Position numbers and translations under genes: made by a program. A stretch of 12,558 nucleotides of DNA from an uncultured Nitrosotalea sp. (GTDB lineage: Archaea > Thermoproteota > Nitrososphaeria > Nitrososphaerales > Nitrosopumilaceae): the NCBI GenBank assembly GCA_946478655.1, contig CAMLDG010000003.1, forward strand, positions 1 through 12,558, given 5' to 3'. Positions 1 through 5,306 of this stretch are shown one piece after another (within the stretch, counting starts at the first letter, position 1; each line of letters opens with the position of its first letter). A model generated the notes under the pieces. The model made no database searches. It saw nothing but the letters and a program-made list of their open reading frames with translations, and had not been told where the DNA came from.

Positions 1-111
1 GAAGAGAAACTAAACGATGGATGCAAATGCAATTGCCATTACGGCGGAGCAATAAGCTGCCCTTCATGTAAAGAAAATCATGGAAAACATTTTTGCGCGC
101 ACTGCAAGTAG
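1..111 (+). CDS. C-terminal end of a Cys-rich zinc-ribbon protein (5' end outside window)
   Basis: Frame 1 is open from the left edge to a TAG at 109-111 and gives 36 residues. These contain seven cysteines, at visible positions 8, 10, 12, 20, 23, 32 and 35, arranged as CxCxC, CPSC and CAHC, plus four His. The two CxxC knuckles fit a zinc ribbon, so the protein probably binds one or two zinc ions; the partner (nucleic acid or protein) cannot be told. The body of the protein is outside the window, so the family cannot be named. The stop codon directly abuts the stop of the convergent gene at 112, and a T-rich terminator-like stretch follows inside that gene. It is clearly coding from Cys spacing and frame. 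Confidence 0.7.
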   Translation, partial: EEKLNDGCKCNCHYGGAISCPSCKENHGKHFCAHCK

Positions 112-579
112 TTACTTTTTCTTTTTTGCGCTCTCTTTTGCTGCCAAAGTCTTCAGATTAGCAAGATCTACTTTGAGTTTTTCAATCTCTACAAGTGTGT
201 GAAGACTTGATATCTCAGATTTTAATCCCTCAATCTCATCGTCTTTGTTCTTAAGTGAACTTCGAAGTGAGTCAAGTTCAGCATTTAATTCAGATTTTGC
301 CTGACTAATCTGGTTTGATGTCATCTGCAAGGTCTGACCGCCGCTGTGACTAGCTAGCTTTTTTTTTTCTTCGTGTCCGTGGTCATCATGGCCTCCAAGT
401 GCATGCATGTACTGGGTACTTTTCAGGGCCAGCCAGCATATAGCTACCAAGAACCATGAGATTGCCAAGAAAACTAAGAATATCTGCTTTGTAGCCTCTG
501 GCATTATGAAATACAGTATAGTCATTGATACTGCAAGGCAAGATGTCACAATGGTAGGTATGTCGTATTGACGTCCCAT
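112..579 (-). CDS. Two-helix membrane protein with His-rich loop and C-terminal coiled coil
   Basis: This 155-residue protein is read from ATG 579. Two hydrophobic segments (about residues 8-27 and 32-52) are separated by only a few residues and form a helical hairpin. A loop (59-78) then carries five histidines among Asp, Glu and Lys. From about 88 to 145 there is a highly charged heptad-like region with regular Leu/Ile, a probable coiled coil, ending in a Lys-rich tail. I do not recognise a named family. The shape suggests a membrane-anchored oligomerising or tethering protein with a soluble rod, and the His loop could bind metal. The frame stays open upstream to 705, but a TATA-like box at 601-609 lies about 26 bases before ATG 579, so the shorter start is preferred. 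GAGGT also lies just upstream of this ATG. Confidence 0.75.
   Translation of the reverse strand: MGRQYDIPTIVTSCLAVSMTILYFIMPEATKQIFLVFLAISWFLVAICWLALKSTQYMHALGGHDDHGHEEKKKLASHSGGQTLQMTSNQISQAKSELNAELDSLRSSLKNKDDEIEGLKSEISSLHTLVEIEKLKVDLANLKTLAAKESAKKKK
115..127 (+). terminator. T-rich archaeal-type terminator for the partial zinc-ribbon gene
   Basis: Runs of five T (116-120) and six T (122-127), separated by one C, start four bases after the TAG at 109-111. Archaeal RNA polymerase typically stops at such U-tracts without a hairpin. On the other strand the same bases encode the Lys-rich tail of the convergent membrane protein, so one stretch appears to serve both purposes. No experimental support is visible. 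Confidence 0.45.
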
Positions 580-600
580 GAATTTACCTCTCAGATGCCT

Positions 601-609
601 GAATATAAA
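601..609 (-). promoter_or_regulatory. TATA-like box for the coiled-coil membrane protein gene
   Basis: On the minus strand the bases read ATTTATATT-like, centred about 26 bases before ATG 579. This places the predicted transcription start at or within a base or two of the start codon, so the mRNA would be leaderless. It lies inside the longer open frame and argues against a start further upstream. Confidence 0.5.
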
Positions 610-670
610 TAGTAATGCAGATTTCCAGCACGAAAAAATGAATTGTGTAAAAATGAAAAAGGGGTAAATG

Positions 671-913
671 CTATTGAGCGCTTGTAGTAGCTTTGCCTGC
701 TGCAATCTCCATTTCTGGAACTTCAGATTGCAAGATCTTTATTTTTTGCAAAAGTTCGTTTCTAAGATCTCTAGCTACTCGTCTTACTGTTGGTCTTGGA
801 ACCCCCAATTCTTCTACTACTTTGGAGTAGATATCTTGTTTATCTGTAAAGCCTTTGTCAAGCAGTTCATTGATTGCTTGTTTGATGCTTGTGCTTTGAG
901 TAGTACGATTCAC
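671..913 (-). CDS. Small helix-turn-helix DNA-binding protein
   Basis: This 80-residue protein is read from GTG 913. Residues about 23-54 have the pattern of a helix-turn-helix: a first helix around DIYSKVVEEL, a GVPRP turn and a recognition helix TVRRVARDLRNEL rich in Arg. A short amphipathic tail follows. It is probably a transcription factor or nucleoid protein; no ligand-binding or effector domain is present. A TTG at 928 is in frame and would add five residues. However, the TATA-like box at 934-943 sits about 25 bases upstream of GTG 913, which would make the TTG untranscribed. The opposite-strand open frame over the same bases is Cys/Phe-rich and looks like a shadow. An 18-base dyad just upstream of the box suggests regulation, possibly by the protein itself. 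Confidence 0.72.
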   Translation of the reverse strand: MNRTTQSTSIKQAINELLDKGFTDKQDIYSKVVEELGVPRPTVRRVARDLRNELLQKIKILQSEVPEMEIAAGKATTSAQ

Positions 914-933
914 GAATTTTAATTTCAAGATGT

Positions 934-943
934 TCTATATAAG
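934..943 (-). promoter_or_regulatory. TATA box of the HTH gene
   Basis: The minus strand reads CTTATATAGA, a good archaeal TATA match, centred about 25 bases upstream of GTG 913. This spacing predicts a leaderless transcript and decides the start in favour of GTG over the TTG at 928. Confidence 0.55.
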
Positions 944-947
944 ACTG

Positions 948-965
948 TTACTATAATTTTAGTAA
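948..965. promoter_or_regulatory. Dyad TTACTA-N6-TAGTAA upstream of the HTH promoter, possible operator
   Basis: Perfect six-base arms (948-953 and 960-965) are separated by six bases. The dyad begins four bases upstream of the TATA-like box on the minus strand, overlapping the place where TFB contacts the BRE. It could be an autoregulatory site for the small HTH protein. AT-rich sequence makes chance dyads common. Confidence 0.3.
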
Positions 966-1013
966 TAATTTTTGATACATGAAAGTTTGACTTTGACATA
1001 AACGCAACGTTAC

Positions 1014-1034
1014 ATGATTGTATCACAGAATCAT
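1014..1034. repeat. Dyad ATGATT-N9-AATCAT
   Basis: Perfect six-base inverted arms at 1014-1019 and 1029-1034 have a nine-base spacer, giving 15 bases between arm centres. This would suit a dimeric HTH regulator. It lies midway between the divergent promoters and is not close to either start. Confidence 0.3.
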
Positions 1035-1061
1035 AATCTTTGAAGAAATTTTACAAATAAA

Positions 1062-1102
1062 AATTTGTTATCTAAAATGTTTTTATTTTACTAATTTGTT
1101 AT
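1062..1102. repeat. Direct repeat AATTTGTTAT, two copies 31 bases apart
   Basis: The ten-base word occurs at 1062-1071 and 1093-1102. The 31-base period is close to three helical turns, so both copies would face the same side of the DNA. They lie about 55-95 bases upstream of the cyclophilin TATA-like box. They could be activator sites or chance in AT-rich DNA. Confidence 0.25.
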
Positions 1103-1156
1103 GACCATGCGGAATCAGTAACTTCATCTGCCCCACTGGACAAGTATGGAGAAAAG

Positions 1157-1167
1157 TTCTTATGATT
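1157..1167 (+). promoter_or_regulatory. TATA-like box for the cyclophilin gene
   Basis: TTCTTATGATT is centred about 25 bases before GTG 1187. It resembles the box upstream of 6955 (TTCTTATATT) and predicts a leaderless mRNA starting at the GTG. Confidence 0.45.
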
Positions 1168-1186
1168 AAAAACCAGTTGTCAAGGC

Positions 1187-1666
1187 GTGTCAAAAGCAAC
1201 CGTTGAAACAAATTTTGGCAACATAGTCTTTGAATTATTTCCAAATATTGCTCCAGAAACTGTGAGAAATTTTACCAAATTAGCAAAAAGTAACTTTTAT
1301 GATGGAACTCTGTTTCACAGGGTGATTCCAGGCTTTATGATTCAGGGAGGAGACCCAAATACAAAGAAATCAGACAAGAGCCAGTGGGGAATGGGCGGAC
1401 CTGGGTATACAATAAAGGCAGAATTTAGCTCAAGGTCCCATCTCAGAGGCATAGTATCAATGGCAAGAGCCATGGACCCAAACAGTGCAGGTTCTCAATT
1501 CTTCATAGTAACCACAGATAGCACATTCCTAGACAAACAGTACACTGTCTTCGGACAGGTCTTGCAGGGAATGGATGTAGCAGACAAGATTGTCAAGCTT
1601 CCAAGGGACAAAAATGACTGTCCACAACAGGAAGCAAAGATAATACGAATAAGTGTGTCAGAGTAG
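1187..1666 (+). CDS. Cyclophilin-type peptidyl-prolyl cis-trans isomerase
   Basis: This 159-residue single-domain cyclophilin has no signal peptide, so it is cytoplasmic. It catalyses cis-trans isomerisation of Xaa-Pro bonds and assists protein folding. The signature FHRVIPGFMIQGGDP is at 43-57, with catalytic Arg45 and Gln53. The second active-site block MARAMDPNSAGSQFF follows at 92-106. The position equal to human CypA Trp121 is Phe114 (block FLDKQYTVFG), as in bacterial PpiA/PpiB-type enzymes, which is usually linked to low cyclosporin affinity. The length matches minimal cyclophilins. The start is GTG 1187, supported by a TATA-like box 25 bases upstream. A membrane-anchored secreted protein gene follows after eight bases and may be co-transcribed, but no functional link is obvious. 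Confidence 0.95.
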   Translation: MSKATVETNFGNIVFELFPNIAPETVRNFTKLAKSNFYDGTLFHRVIPGFMIQGGDPNTKKSDKSQWGMGGPGYTIKAEFSSRSHLRGIVSMARAMDPNSAGSQFFIVTTDSTFLDKQYTVFGQVLQGMDVADKIVKLPRDKNDCPQQEAKIIRISVSE

Positions 1667-1674
1667 GAAAAGAT

Positions 1675-2700
1675 TTGAAAATTCTCCTTAGTCTTCTTGT
1701 TATACCAATACTGATACTTGCAAGTTCACAAGCATTTGGTCAACAGCTTGGGGATATTCCCAATGAAGTAATCAAGATTACAATCGATGGAAATGGTACT
1801 GCACATGTTACACATGTAATCAACTCTACTGCTTCCACTTTCAAACCAATTCAAGTAAATACTGTAGATGGCAAGATGCAGAATCTTACTGTTACAGACA
1901 GCAAGGGCAACTCTGTTGAATATGGTACGCTAGAAAAGACACCGGTGTCTGTAATCATTAGCGCTTCACAACGAAATATGACTGTGATCAGGTATGATCT
2001 GATAAATGCTGTAACAAATACTGATGGCTTGTGGAAATGGAATTACTATGAACCAACAGATACTGGCTTTACTGCATTTCATTTTCCAAAAGGAGTTGAC
2101 ATGATCTGGGCAACTGGCAGACCAGTATATCTTGGAAACATGGGTCTTGGCCAACACGGAAATGGATTTAGATTAGAATATGTCATAAACGAACCTGTTA
2201 ACATCCAAACTGTTCAAGTGGGAGGCAAGGATGTGGCAGTGGGGGTAAGAACGATATCAGGACTTGGAAATTATGTTTTCAATCCATCAGCAAACTCATA
2301 CTCGTTTGATATAGACAGGGCTAATGTGCCAGTTACCGTAATAATGCCAAAGGATCTTGTAACAGGCAAATATGCTGTGACAATTAATGGCAATGCAACT
2401 TTGCATACAGAATTCAATGAGAATGCAACTCATGTATGGATTGGAATTGAACCCGCCAAAAACGGAACTGTACTGATAACAGGAGGACAGGCAGCCCAAG
2501 GAGGTTCAGATAATGCAGGAATAGGCTCAGGTAGTTCAGGAACATCTGGCTCAGGTAGTTCAGGTGTAAACGGAAGTGGACTGAATATTTCATCTGACAA
2601 TACATCAATCTACATTTTGATTGGCGGAATCATTGCAGCAGGCATAGCTGGAATCATCATAGTCAAGAAAACAAGAAAGCCCGAAGTCAAGAAACCCTAA
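1675..2700 (+). CDS. Secreted, C-terminally membrane-anchored surface protein, sequon-rich
   Basis: This 341-residue protein starts at TTG 1675, just after a purine-rich AGGAAAAGA. Residues 1-22 form a signal peptide (Lys, then a long Leu/Ile core, AFG near the likely cleavage). A beta-rich extracellular region of about 250 residues follows, then a Gly/Ser linker (about 275-303), one membrane helix (312-330) and a basic cytoplasmic tail. This is the architecture of an archaeal type I surface protein. About ten N-x-S/T sequons (for example N40, N50, N70, N101, N240, N250, N263, N299, N304, N309) make N-glycosylation likely. There are no cysteines. I do not recognise the extracellular domain. 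The linker is encoded partly by a perfect 17-base direct repeat. It sits eight bases after the cyclophilin stop and is probably in the same transcript. Confidence 0.85.
   Translation: MKILLSLLVIPILILASSQAFGQQLGDIPNEVIKITIDGNGTAHVTHVINSTASTFKPIQVNTVDGKMQNLTVTDSKGNSVEYGTLEKTPVSVIISASQRNMTVIRYDLINAVTNTDGLWKWNYYEPTDTGFTAFHFPKGVDMIWATGRPVYLGNMGLGQHGNGFRLEYVINEPVNIQTVQVGGKDVAVGVRTISGLGNYVFNPSANSYSFDIDRANVPVTVIMPKDLVTGKYAVTINGNATLHTEFNENATHVWIGIEPAKNGTVLITGGQAAQGGSDNAGIGSGSSGTSGSGSSGVNGSGLNISSDNTSIYILIGGIIAAGIAGIIIVKKTRKPEVKKP
2524..2564 (+). repeat. 17-base direct repeat encoding the Gly/Ser linker
   Basis: The same 17 bases (GGCTCAGGTAGTTCAGG) occur at 2524-2540 and 2548-2564, one period of 24 bases or eight codons apart. 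They encode GSGSSG-type linker units in the surface protein. Identity at the nucleotide level, not only in protein, suggests recent duplication by slippage, so linker length may vary between strains. Confidence 0.7.
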
Positions 2701-2730
2701 ATCGTTTAAGGAAAAACCAAAGTTTTCACC

Positions 2731-2744
2731 TTTAGATTATTAAT
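2731..2744 (+). promoter_or_regulatory. TATA-like box for the 60-residue zinc-ribbon gene
   Basis: TTTAGATTATTAAT is centred 26-30 bases before ATG 2766. It is a weak consensus match but at the spacing seen elsewhere in this window. Confidence 0.35.
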
Positions 2745-2765
2745 AGCAAAAGAAAAGGAAATTTC

Positions 2766-2948
2766 ATGCAATGTGGTTGTCATTGTATAAAATGCGGCAG
2801 CATGGAATTGTCGTCAAAACAAGTCGGAGAGACTGAAAAAGATGGTTACTTTGACATGCATCACACTTGTCTGAAATGCAAAACACACTTTGATCACCTA
2901 GAGGGCGATGTCTTTGACTCGTGTGAAAAGTGTGGATTTAATCTCTAA
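2766..2948 (+). CDS. 60-residue zinc-ribbon protein
   Basis: This small acidic protein has eight cysteines at 3, 5, 7, 10, 35, 38, 53 and 56 and five histidines (6, 32, 33, 41, 44). Three CxxC knuckles (7-10, 35-38, 53-56) suggest one classical zinc ribbon plus a further metal site made by the N-terminal CxCxC. It has no membrane segment. Such mini-proteins in archaea are often RNA- or protein-binding accessory factors, but no family can be named. ATG 2766 has a TATA-like box about 26-30 bases upstream. Its TAA at 2946-2948 overlaps the TAG (2945-2947) of the opposite gene. The CxCxC plus CxxC layout resembles the partial protein at the left edge. Confidence 0.82.
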   Translation: MQCGCHCIKCGSMELSSKQVGETEKDGYFDMHHTCLKCKTHFDHLEGDVFDSCEKCGFNL

Positions 2949-3421
2949 TTGACTTGGAGCAGTCTTACTCTAGAATAATAACTGCGCTTGTCTTTGAGAT
3001 CCTTTTGGAGTTCGTGAGTAAATGCCATGGTTGCAAGTACTTTGGATACATCTAGTGGAACTGCAGACCAGCCATATTCTCGTAATTGTTCTACCACCTC
3101 AGAGACTGTTCTTGCTTGATCAAAGAAAGCATCCTCAATTAGTGTCTGCATTTTACTTCTGATCTGATCCTTTCCGATATAGGTAGGTTTTACAAATTCA
3201 GGCTCATGCACCTCAGCGTCTTCAAGTGAGTGCAACAGTCCAGTTGTCTGTGGACTTGATTTATCATAGGAATATTCGTACTGGATGCTGTTATTGCTAG
3301 AGTCTTTTACAAATGATGCTAGATTACAGATTACTTGCTCTACGCTTTCATTGTCTATATAGAAGTCCTTTGATTCTATCTCAATTTCATTTTGACCGTA
3401 TTTTATCTTGATTCTTGCCAT
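2945..3421 (-). CDS. Conserved-type archaeal protein with putative C-terminal winged-helix domain
   Basis: This 158-residue protein is read from ATG 3421. The N-terminal part (1-60) is beta-strand-like and acidic (MARIKIKYGQNEIEIES). A Pro/Glu linker lies around 70-82. Residues about 87-150 look like a winged helix: an FFDQARTVSEVVEQLREYGW segment, a turn and then DVSKVLATMAFTHEL followed by a basic strand. It may be a DNA-binding or adaptor protein; I cannot name a family. A second ATG at 3430 would add three residues. The TATA-like box at 3448-3457 predicts transcription starting near 3427, between the two ATGs, so 3421 is preferred. Its stop overlaps the stop of the convergent zinc-ribbon gene. 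Confidence 0.7.
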   Translation of the reverse strand: MARIKIKYGQNEIEIESKDFYIDNESVEQVICNLASFVKDSSNNSIQYEYSYDKSSPQTTGLLHSLEDAEVHEPEFVKPTYIGKDQIRSKMQTLIEDAFFDQARTVSEVVEQLREYGWSAVPLDVSKVLATMAFTHELQKDLKDKRSYYSRVRLLQVN

Positions 3422-3447
3422 TTGTAACATTCAATCGCGTTTGACTT

Positions 3448-3457
3448 GATTTATTTT
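3448..3457 (-). promoter_or_regulatory. TATA-like box for the 158-residue minus-strand gene
   Basis: The minus strand reads AAAATAAATC, centred about 32 bases before ATG 3421 and 23 before ATG 3430. The usual offset predicts a start near 3427, which favours translation from 3421. Confidence 0.4.
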
Positions 3458-3462
3458 GTTAG

Positions 3463-3477
3463 CTCTAAGTAGCTTAG
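3463..3477. promoter_or_regulatory. Hyphenated palindrome TCTAAG-TAG-CTTAGA between divergent promoters
   Basis: Perfect six-base arms with a three-base spacer lie in the 137-base gap between the divergent genes at 3421 and 3559, just upstream of the minus-strand TATA-like box. It is a compact dimer-type operator candidate. No regulator can be assigned. Confidence 0.35.
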
Positions 3478-3521
3478 AAAACTGATCAAAATATTTACAC
3501 AAATTATCGTGATTTTTTTTC

Positions 3522-3535
3522 TGTATAGTACTAAA
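3522..3535 (+). promoter_or_regulatory. TATA-like box for the LEA14-like gene
   Basis: TGTATAGTACTAAA is centred about 28-31 bases before GTG 3559, supporting that GTG as the start. A run of eight T (3513-3520) lies immediately upstream. Confidence 0.4.
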
Positions 3536-3558
3536 AGGGAATATTCCGATTTGTCATT

Positions 3559-4032
3559 GTGCAAAGACGTTCAAAAGCAGTAATCATAGCAGTGTGCGTT
3601 GTCGCTGCACTAGGAATATTTGCCTATTCTCAATATCTGTCTGCCACTCATCTGAGCATCTCTATACTTGAGAGCAAGGTGATACAGAGAAATGCCGATA
3701 ATTCACTATACAACATGACACTTCAATTCCAGAATCCCTCACTGCTTCCAATTAACGTAGGAGAGACAGACTTTATCATATCGATCAATAACGAGAATCT
3801 CGGTACAGGTACACTACAGCCGCTTCTGATACCACCGATGGGAAAGATTGCCTCACCAGCTCCATTTACTGCTGATAACAAAATTCTTGACAAGTATAAC
3901 AAGAGTGACAGTGTTCCAAATGTCAAGTTGACTGGAACTAGCAAGTATGGAATTTCAGTAATATCAGTAAATGTTCCATTCACATATTATCCAACAGAGC
4001 AAGAAGCCAGAGAATTTATACACGGTTCCTAA
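3559..4032 (+). CDS. LEA14/WHy-domain protein anchored by an N-terminal membrane helix
   Basis: This 157-residue protein starts at GTG 3559. A basic N-terminus (MQRRSK) precedes one hydrophobic helix (about 7-25), which serves as an uncleaved anchor or signal peptide, placing the rest outside the membrane. Residues about 33-142 match the LEA type 2 (water stress and hypersensitive response) pattern: alternating beta strands with the core motif QFQNPSLLPINV (57-68), a second strand DFIISINNENLGTG (71-84) and IPPMG (91-95). Known LEA14 domains form a small beta barrel linked with stress or desiccation tolerance; the archaeal role is not established. The next gene, a PfkB kinase, begins 12 bases after the stop, but a TATA-like element inside the end of this gene suggests that kinase has its own promoter. 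Confidence 0.82.
   Translation: MQRRSKAVIIAVCVVAALGIFAYSQYLSATHLSISILESKVIQRNADNSLYNMTLQFQNPSLLPINVGETDFIISINNENLGTGTLQPLLIPPMGKIASPAPFTADNKILDKYNKSDSVPNVKLTGTSKYGISVISVNVPFTYYPTEQEAREFIHGS
4013..4021 (+). promoter_or_regulatory. TATA-like box inside the LEA14-like gene, for the PfkB gene
   Basis: AATTTATAC is centred about 28 bases before ATG 4045, within the last codons of the upstream gene. It allows independent leaderless transcription of the kinase despite the 12-base gap. Confidence 0.4.
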
Positions 4033-4044
4033 AACCAAAAAAAT

Positions 4045-4938
4045 ATGCTTACGGTATTTGGATCAATAGCTTACGATACCATACGAACACCTAAAAAAAT
4101 TGTCAAAGACGCATTGGGAGGAGCAGCAACATATTCTGCAATCTCTGCAAGTTTCTTTACCAAGCCTGGCTTGATTGGAGTTGTAGGTAGTGACTTTCCA
4201 AAAAGTTACCAAAACATACTTGATAGATTTGTAGATACACGCGGAGTAGTTCACGCAAAAGGCAAGACCTTCAGGTATGATGGCAGCTATGATGCAACAC
4301 TCAGCATGCGAACAACTAACAAGACAGAGCTAAACGTACTTGGCGATTTCAAGCCTGTTGTGCCAGAAGAATATAGAAAATCAGAATTTGTATATCTTGC
4401 AAACAACGATCCCGTCCAGAATACCAAGATCCTCAAGGAGTTTGACAAGGTCAAGTTTTCCATGTGTGATACCATAGAATTTTGGATATCAAGCAAGAGA
4501 AACGATGTAATCAAGATGATGGGTTCTGTTGATTCAGTTGTGATAAACGACGAGGAGGCAAAGTTGCTTACAAAGACTCACAACTTGATAAAAGCTGCAA
4601 AAAAAATAATGGAATGGGGAACAAAGTATGTTATCATAAAAAAAGGCGAACATGGTTCCTTGTTGTTTTATGATGATGTCATATTTCCGTCACCTGCTTT
4701 TTCAATGGAAGATATTGTAGACCCAACCGGTGCAGGAGACTGTTTTGCAGGAGGAATGATAGGACATCTTTCAAGCAAAAACAGTACAAAGATGTCAGAT
4801 ATCAGAGAAGCTGCAGTATACGGAAACATCATGGGTTCATTTGCAGTAGAAAAATACGGCGTGTACGGAATAACTGGACTCAAAAGACCAGACATCAACA
4901 AAAGGTTTGACAGATACAAAAAGATGGTCCACTTCTAA
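4045..4938 (+). CDS. PfkB/ribokinase-family sugar or nucleoside kinase
   Basis: This 297-residue kinase transfers the ATP gamma phosphate to a sugar or nucleoside hydroxyl. N-terminal GSIAYDTI (6-13) and the GG at 25-26 match the substrate-binding lobe. NDEEAKLL (168-175) is the N-x-x-E magnesium-binding motif, KKGEHGS (199-205) is the usual strand before the ATP site, and DPTGAGDCFAGG (226-237) is PfkB signature 2 with catalytic base Asp232. The length is normal for the family. Substrate cannot be assigned from motifs; ribose, ribose-1-phosphate, a nucleoside or another sugar are possible. It lies between an LEA14-like gene and a dUTPase gene on the same strand. A link to nucleotide metabolism through the dUTPase is possible but rests on proximity alone. 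Confidence 0.9.
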   Translation: MLTVFGSIAYDTIRTPKKIVKDALGGAATYSAISASFFTKPGLIGVVGSDFPKSYQNILDRFVDTRGVVHAKGKTFRYDGSYDATLSMRTTNKTELNVLGDFKPVVPEEYRKSEFVYLANNDPVQNTKILKEFDKVKFSMCDTIEFWISSKRNDVIKMMGSVDSVVINDEEAKLLTKTHNLIKAAKKIMEWGTKYVIIKKGEHGSLLFYDDVIFPSPAFSMEDIVDPTGAGDCFAGGMIGHLSSKNSTKMSDIREAAVYGNIMGSFAVEKYGVYGITGLKRPDINKRFDRYKKMVHF

Positions 4939-4942
4939 CAAA

Positions 4943-4950
4943 GGTTATAG
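4943..4950 (+). promoter_or_regulatory. TATA-like box for the dUTPase gene
   Basis: GGTTATAG is centred about 27 bases before ATG 4974 in the 35-base gap after the kinase gene. It suggests separate, leaderless transcription. Confidence 0.4.
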
Positions 4951-4973
4951 ACATCAAATTAAAAAATAAAACA

Positions 4974-5306
4974 ATGGAAGACAAGCTAGATACAATTTTC
5001 AGCATGCAAAAAAATCTTGAAAAGATGATGAACCTTGAACGCTATCCAAAAGATACGCAAGGAAAGGTTTCTGCACTTTGTACAGCAATAATTCATGAAG
5101 CAGTAGAGCTCCAGATGAACACAAACTGGAAGTGGTGGAAAAAACCCACGCCATTTGACGAAGCTGCAGCACGTGAGGAGCTAATAGACATCTGGCATTT
5201 TGTGGTACAAGCATCGCTTGAGCTCAACATGACTCCAGATGATATCTTGAAAGAATATCAAAAAAAGAACCAGATAAACAGACAGAGACAGCTAGACGGC
5301 TACTGA
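4974..5306 (+). CDS. Dimeric-type (all-alpha) dUTP diphosphatase / MazG-like NTP pyrophosphatase
   Basis: This 110-residue all-helical protein resembles the dimeric dUTPase branch of the MazG superfamily, which hydrolyses dUTP (and often dUDP) to dUMP and keeps uracil out of DNA. The first metal motif is HEAVEL with Glu42 and Glu45. The block NWKWWKK (51-57) follows, typical of dimeric dUTPases. The second metal motif is EELIDIWHFVVQ (68-79) with Glu68, Glu69 and Asp72. The C-terminal KEYQKKNQINRQRQ (94-107) supplies the basic phosphate-binding residues. It is shorter than many bacterial or kinetoplastid members but has every core helix. A general MazG-like specificity cannot be excluded. Its TGA overlaps the 3' end of the convergent MtrA-like gene by seven bases. 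Confidence 0.82.
   Translation: MEDKLDTIFSMQKNLEKMMNLERYPKDTQGKVSALCTAIIHEAVELQMNTNWKWWKKPTPFDEAAAREELIDIWHFVVQASLELNMTPDDILKEYQKKNQINRQRQLDGY
5260..5266 (-). terminator. Possible intragenic T7 terminator for the aminotransferase/MtrA-like operon
   Basis: A run of seven A on the plus strand is T7 in the minus-strand transcript, about 34 bases beyond the MtrA-like stop at 5300 and inside the dUTPase coding sequence (Lys codons). It is the nearest U-tract to that operon end. Convergent overlap leaves no intergenic terminator. Confidence 0.3.

Larger units (their letters stand above)
914..1186. other. Non-coding regulatory stretch between divergent genes
   Basis: These 273 bases separate the HTH gene from the cyclophilin gene. 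I found no open frame longer than about 14 codons on either strand and no tRNA-like fold. It contains the two divergent TATA-like boxes, a dyad at 948-965, a second dyad ATGATT-N9-AATCAT at 1014-1034, a tandem TTTGAC pair at 986-997, and a ten-base direct repeat AATTTGTTAT at 1062-1071 and 1093-1102. It is unusually long for this gene-dense window, so a regulatory region or a small RNA is possible. Confidence 0.5.

Noticed and set aside
580..705. N-terminal extension of the membrane protein frame by 42 residues to 705
   Set aside because: The extension is Phe/Cys-rich, overlaps the 3' end of the HTH gene, and contains the TATA-like box at 601-609 placed correctly for ATG 579.
668..922. Plus-strand open frame of 84 codons opposite the HTH gene
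   Set aside because: Its translation is Cys/Phe/Tyr-rich with no domain, while the minus-strand frame gives a clear HTH protein with a promoter.
3513..3520. T8 run read as a terminator
   Set aside because: It lies between divergent genes, upstream of a start, with no plus-strand gene ending nearby; it is probably part of an AT-rich promoter region.
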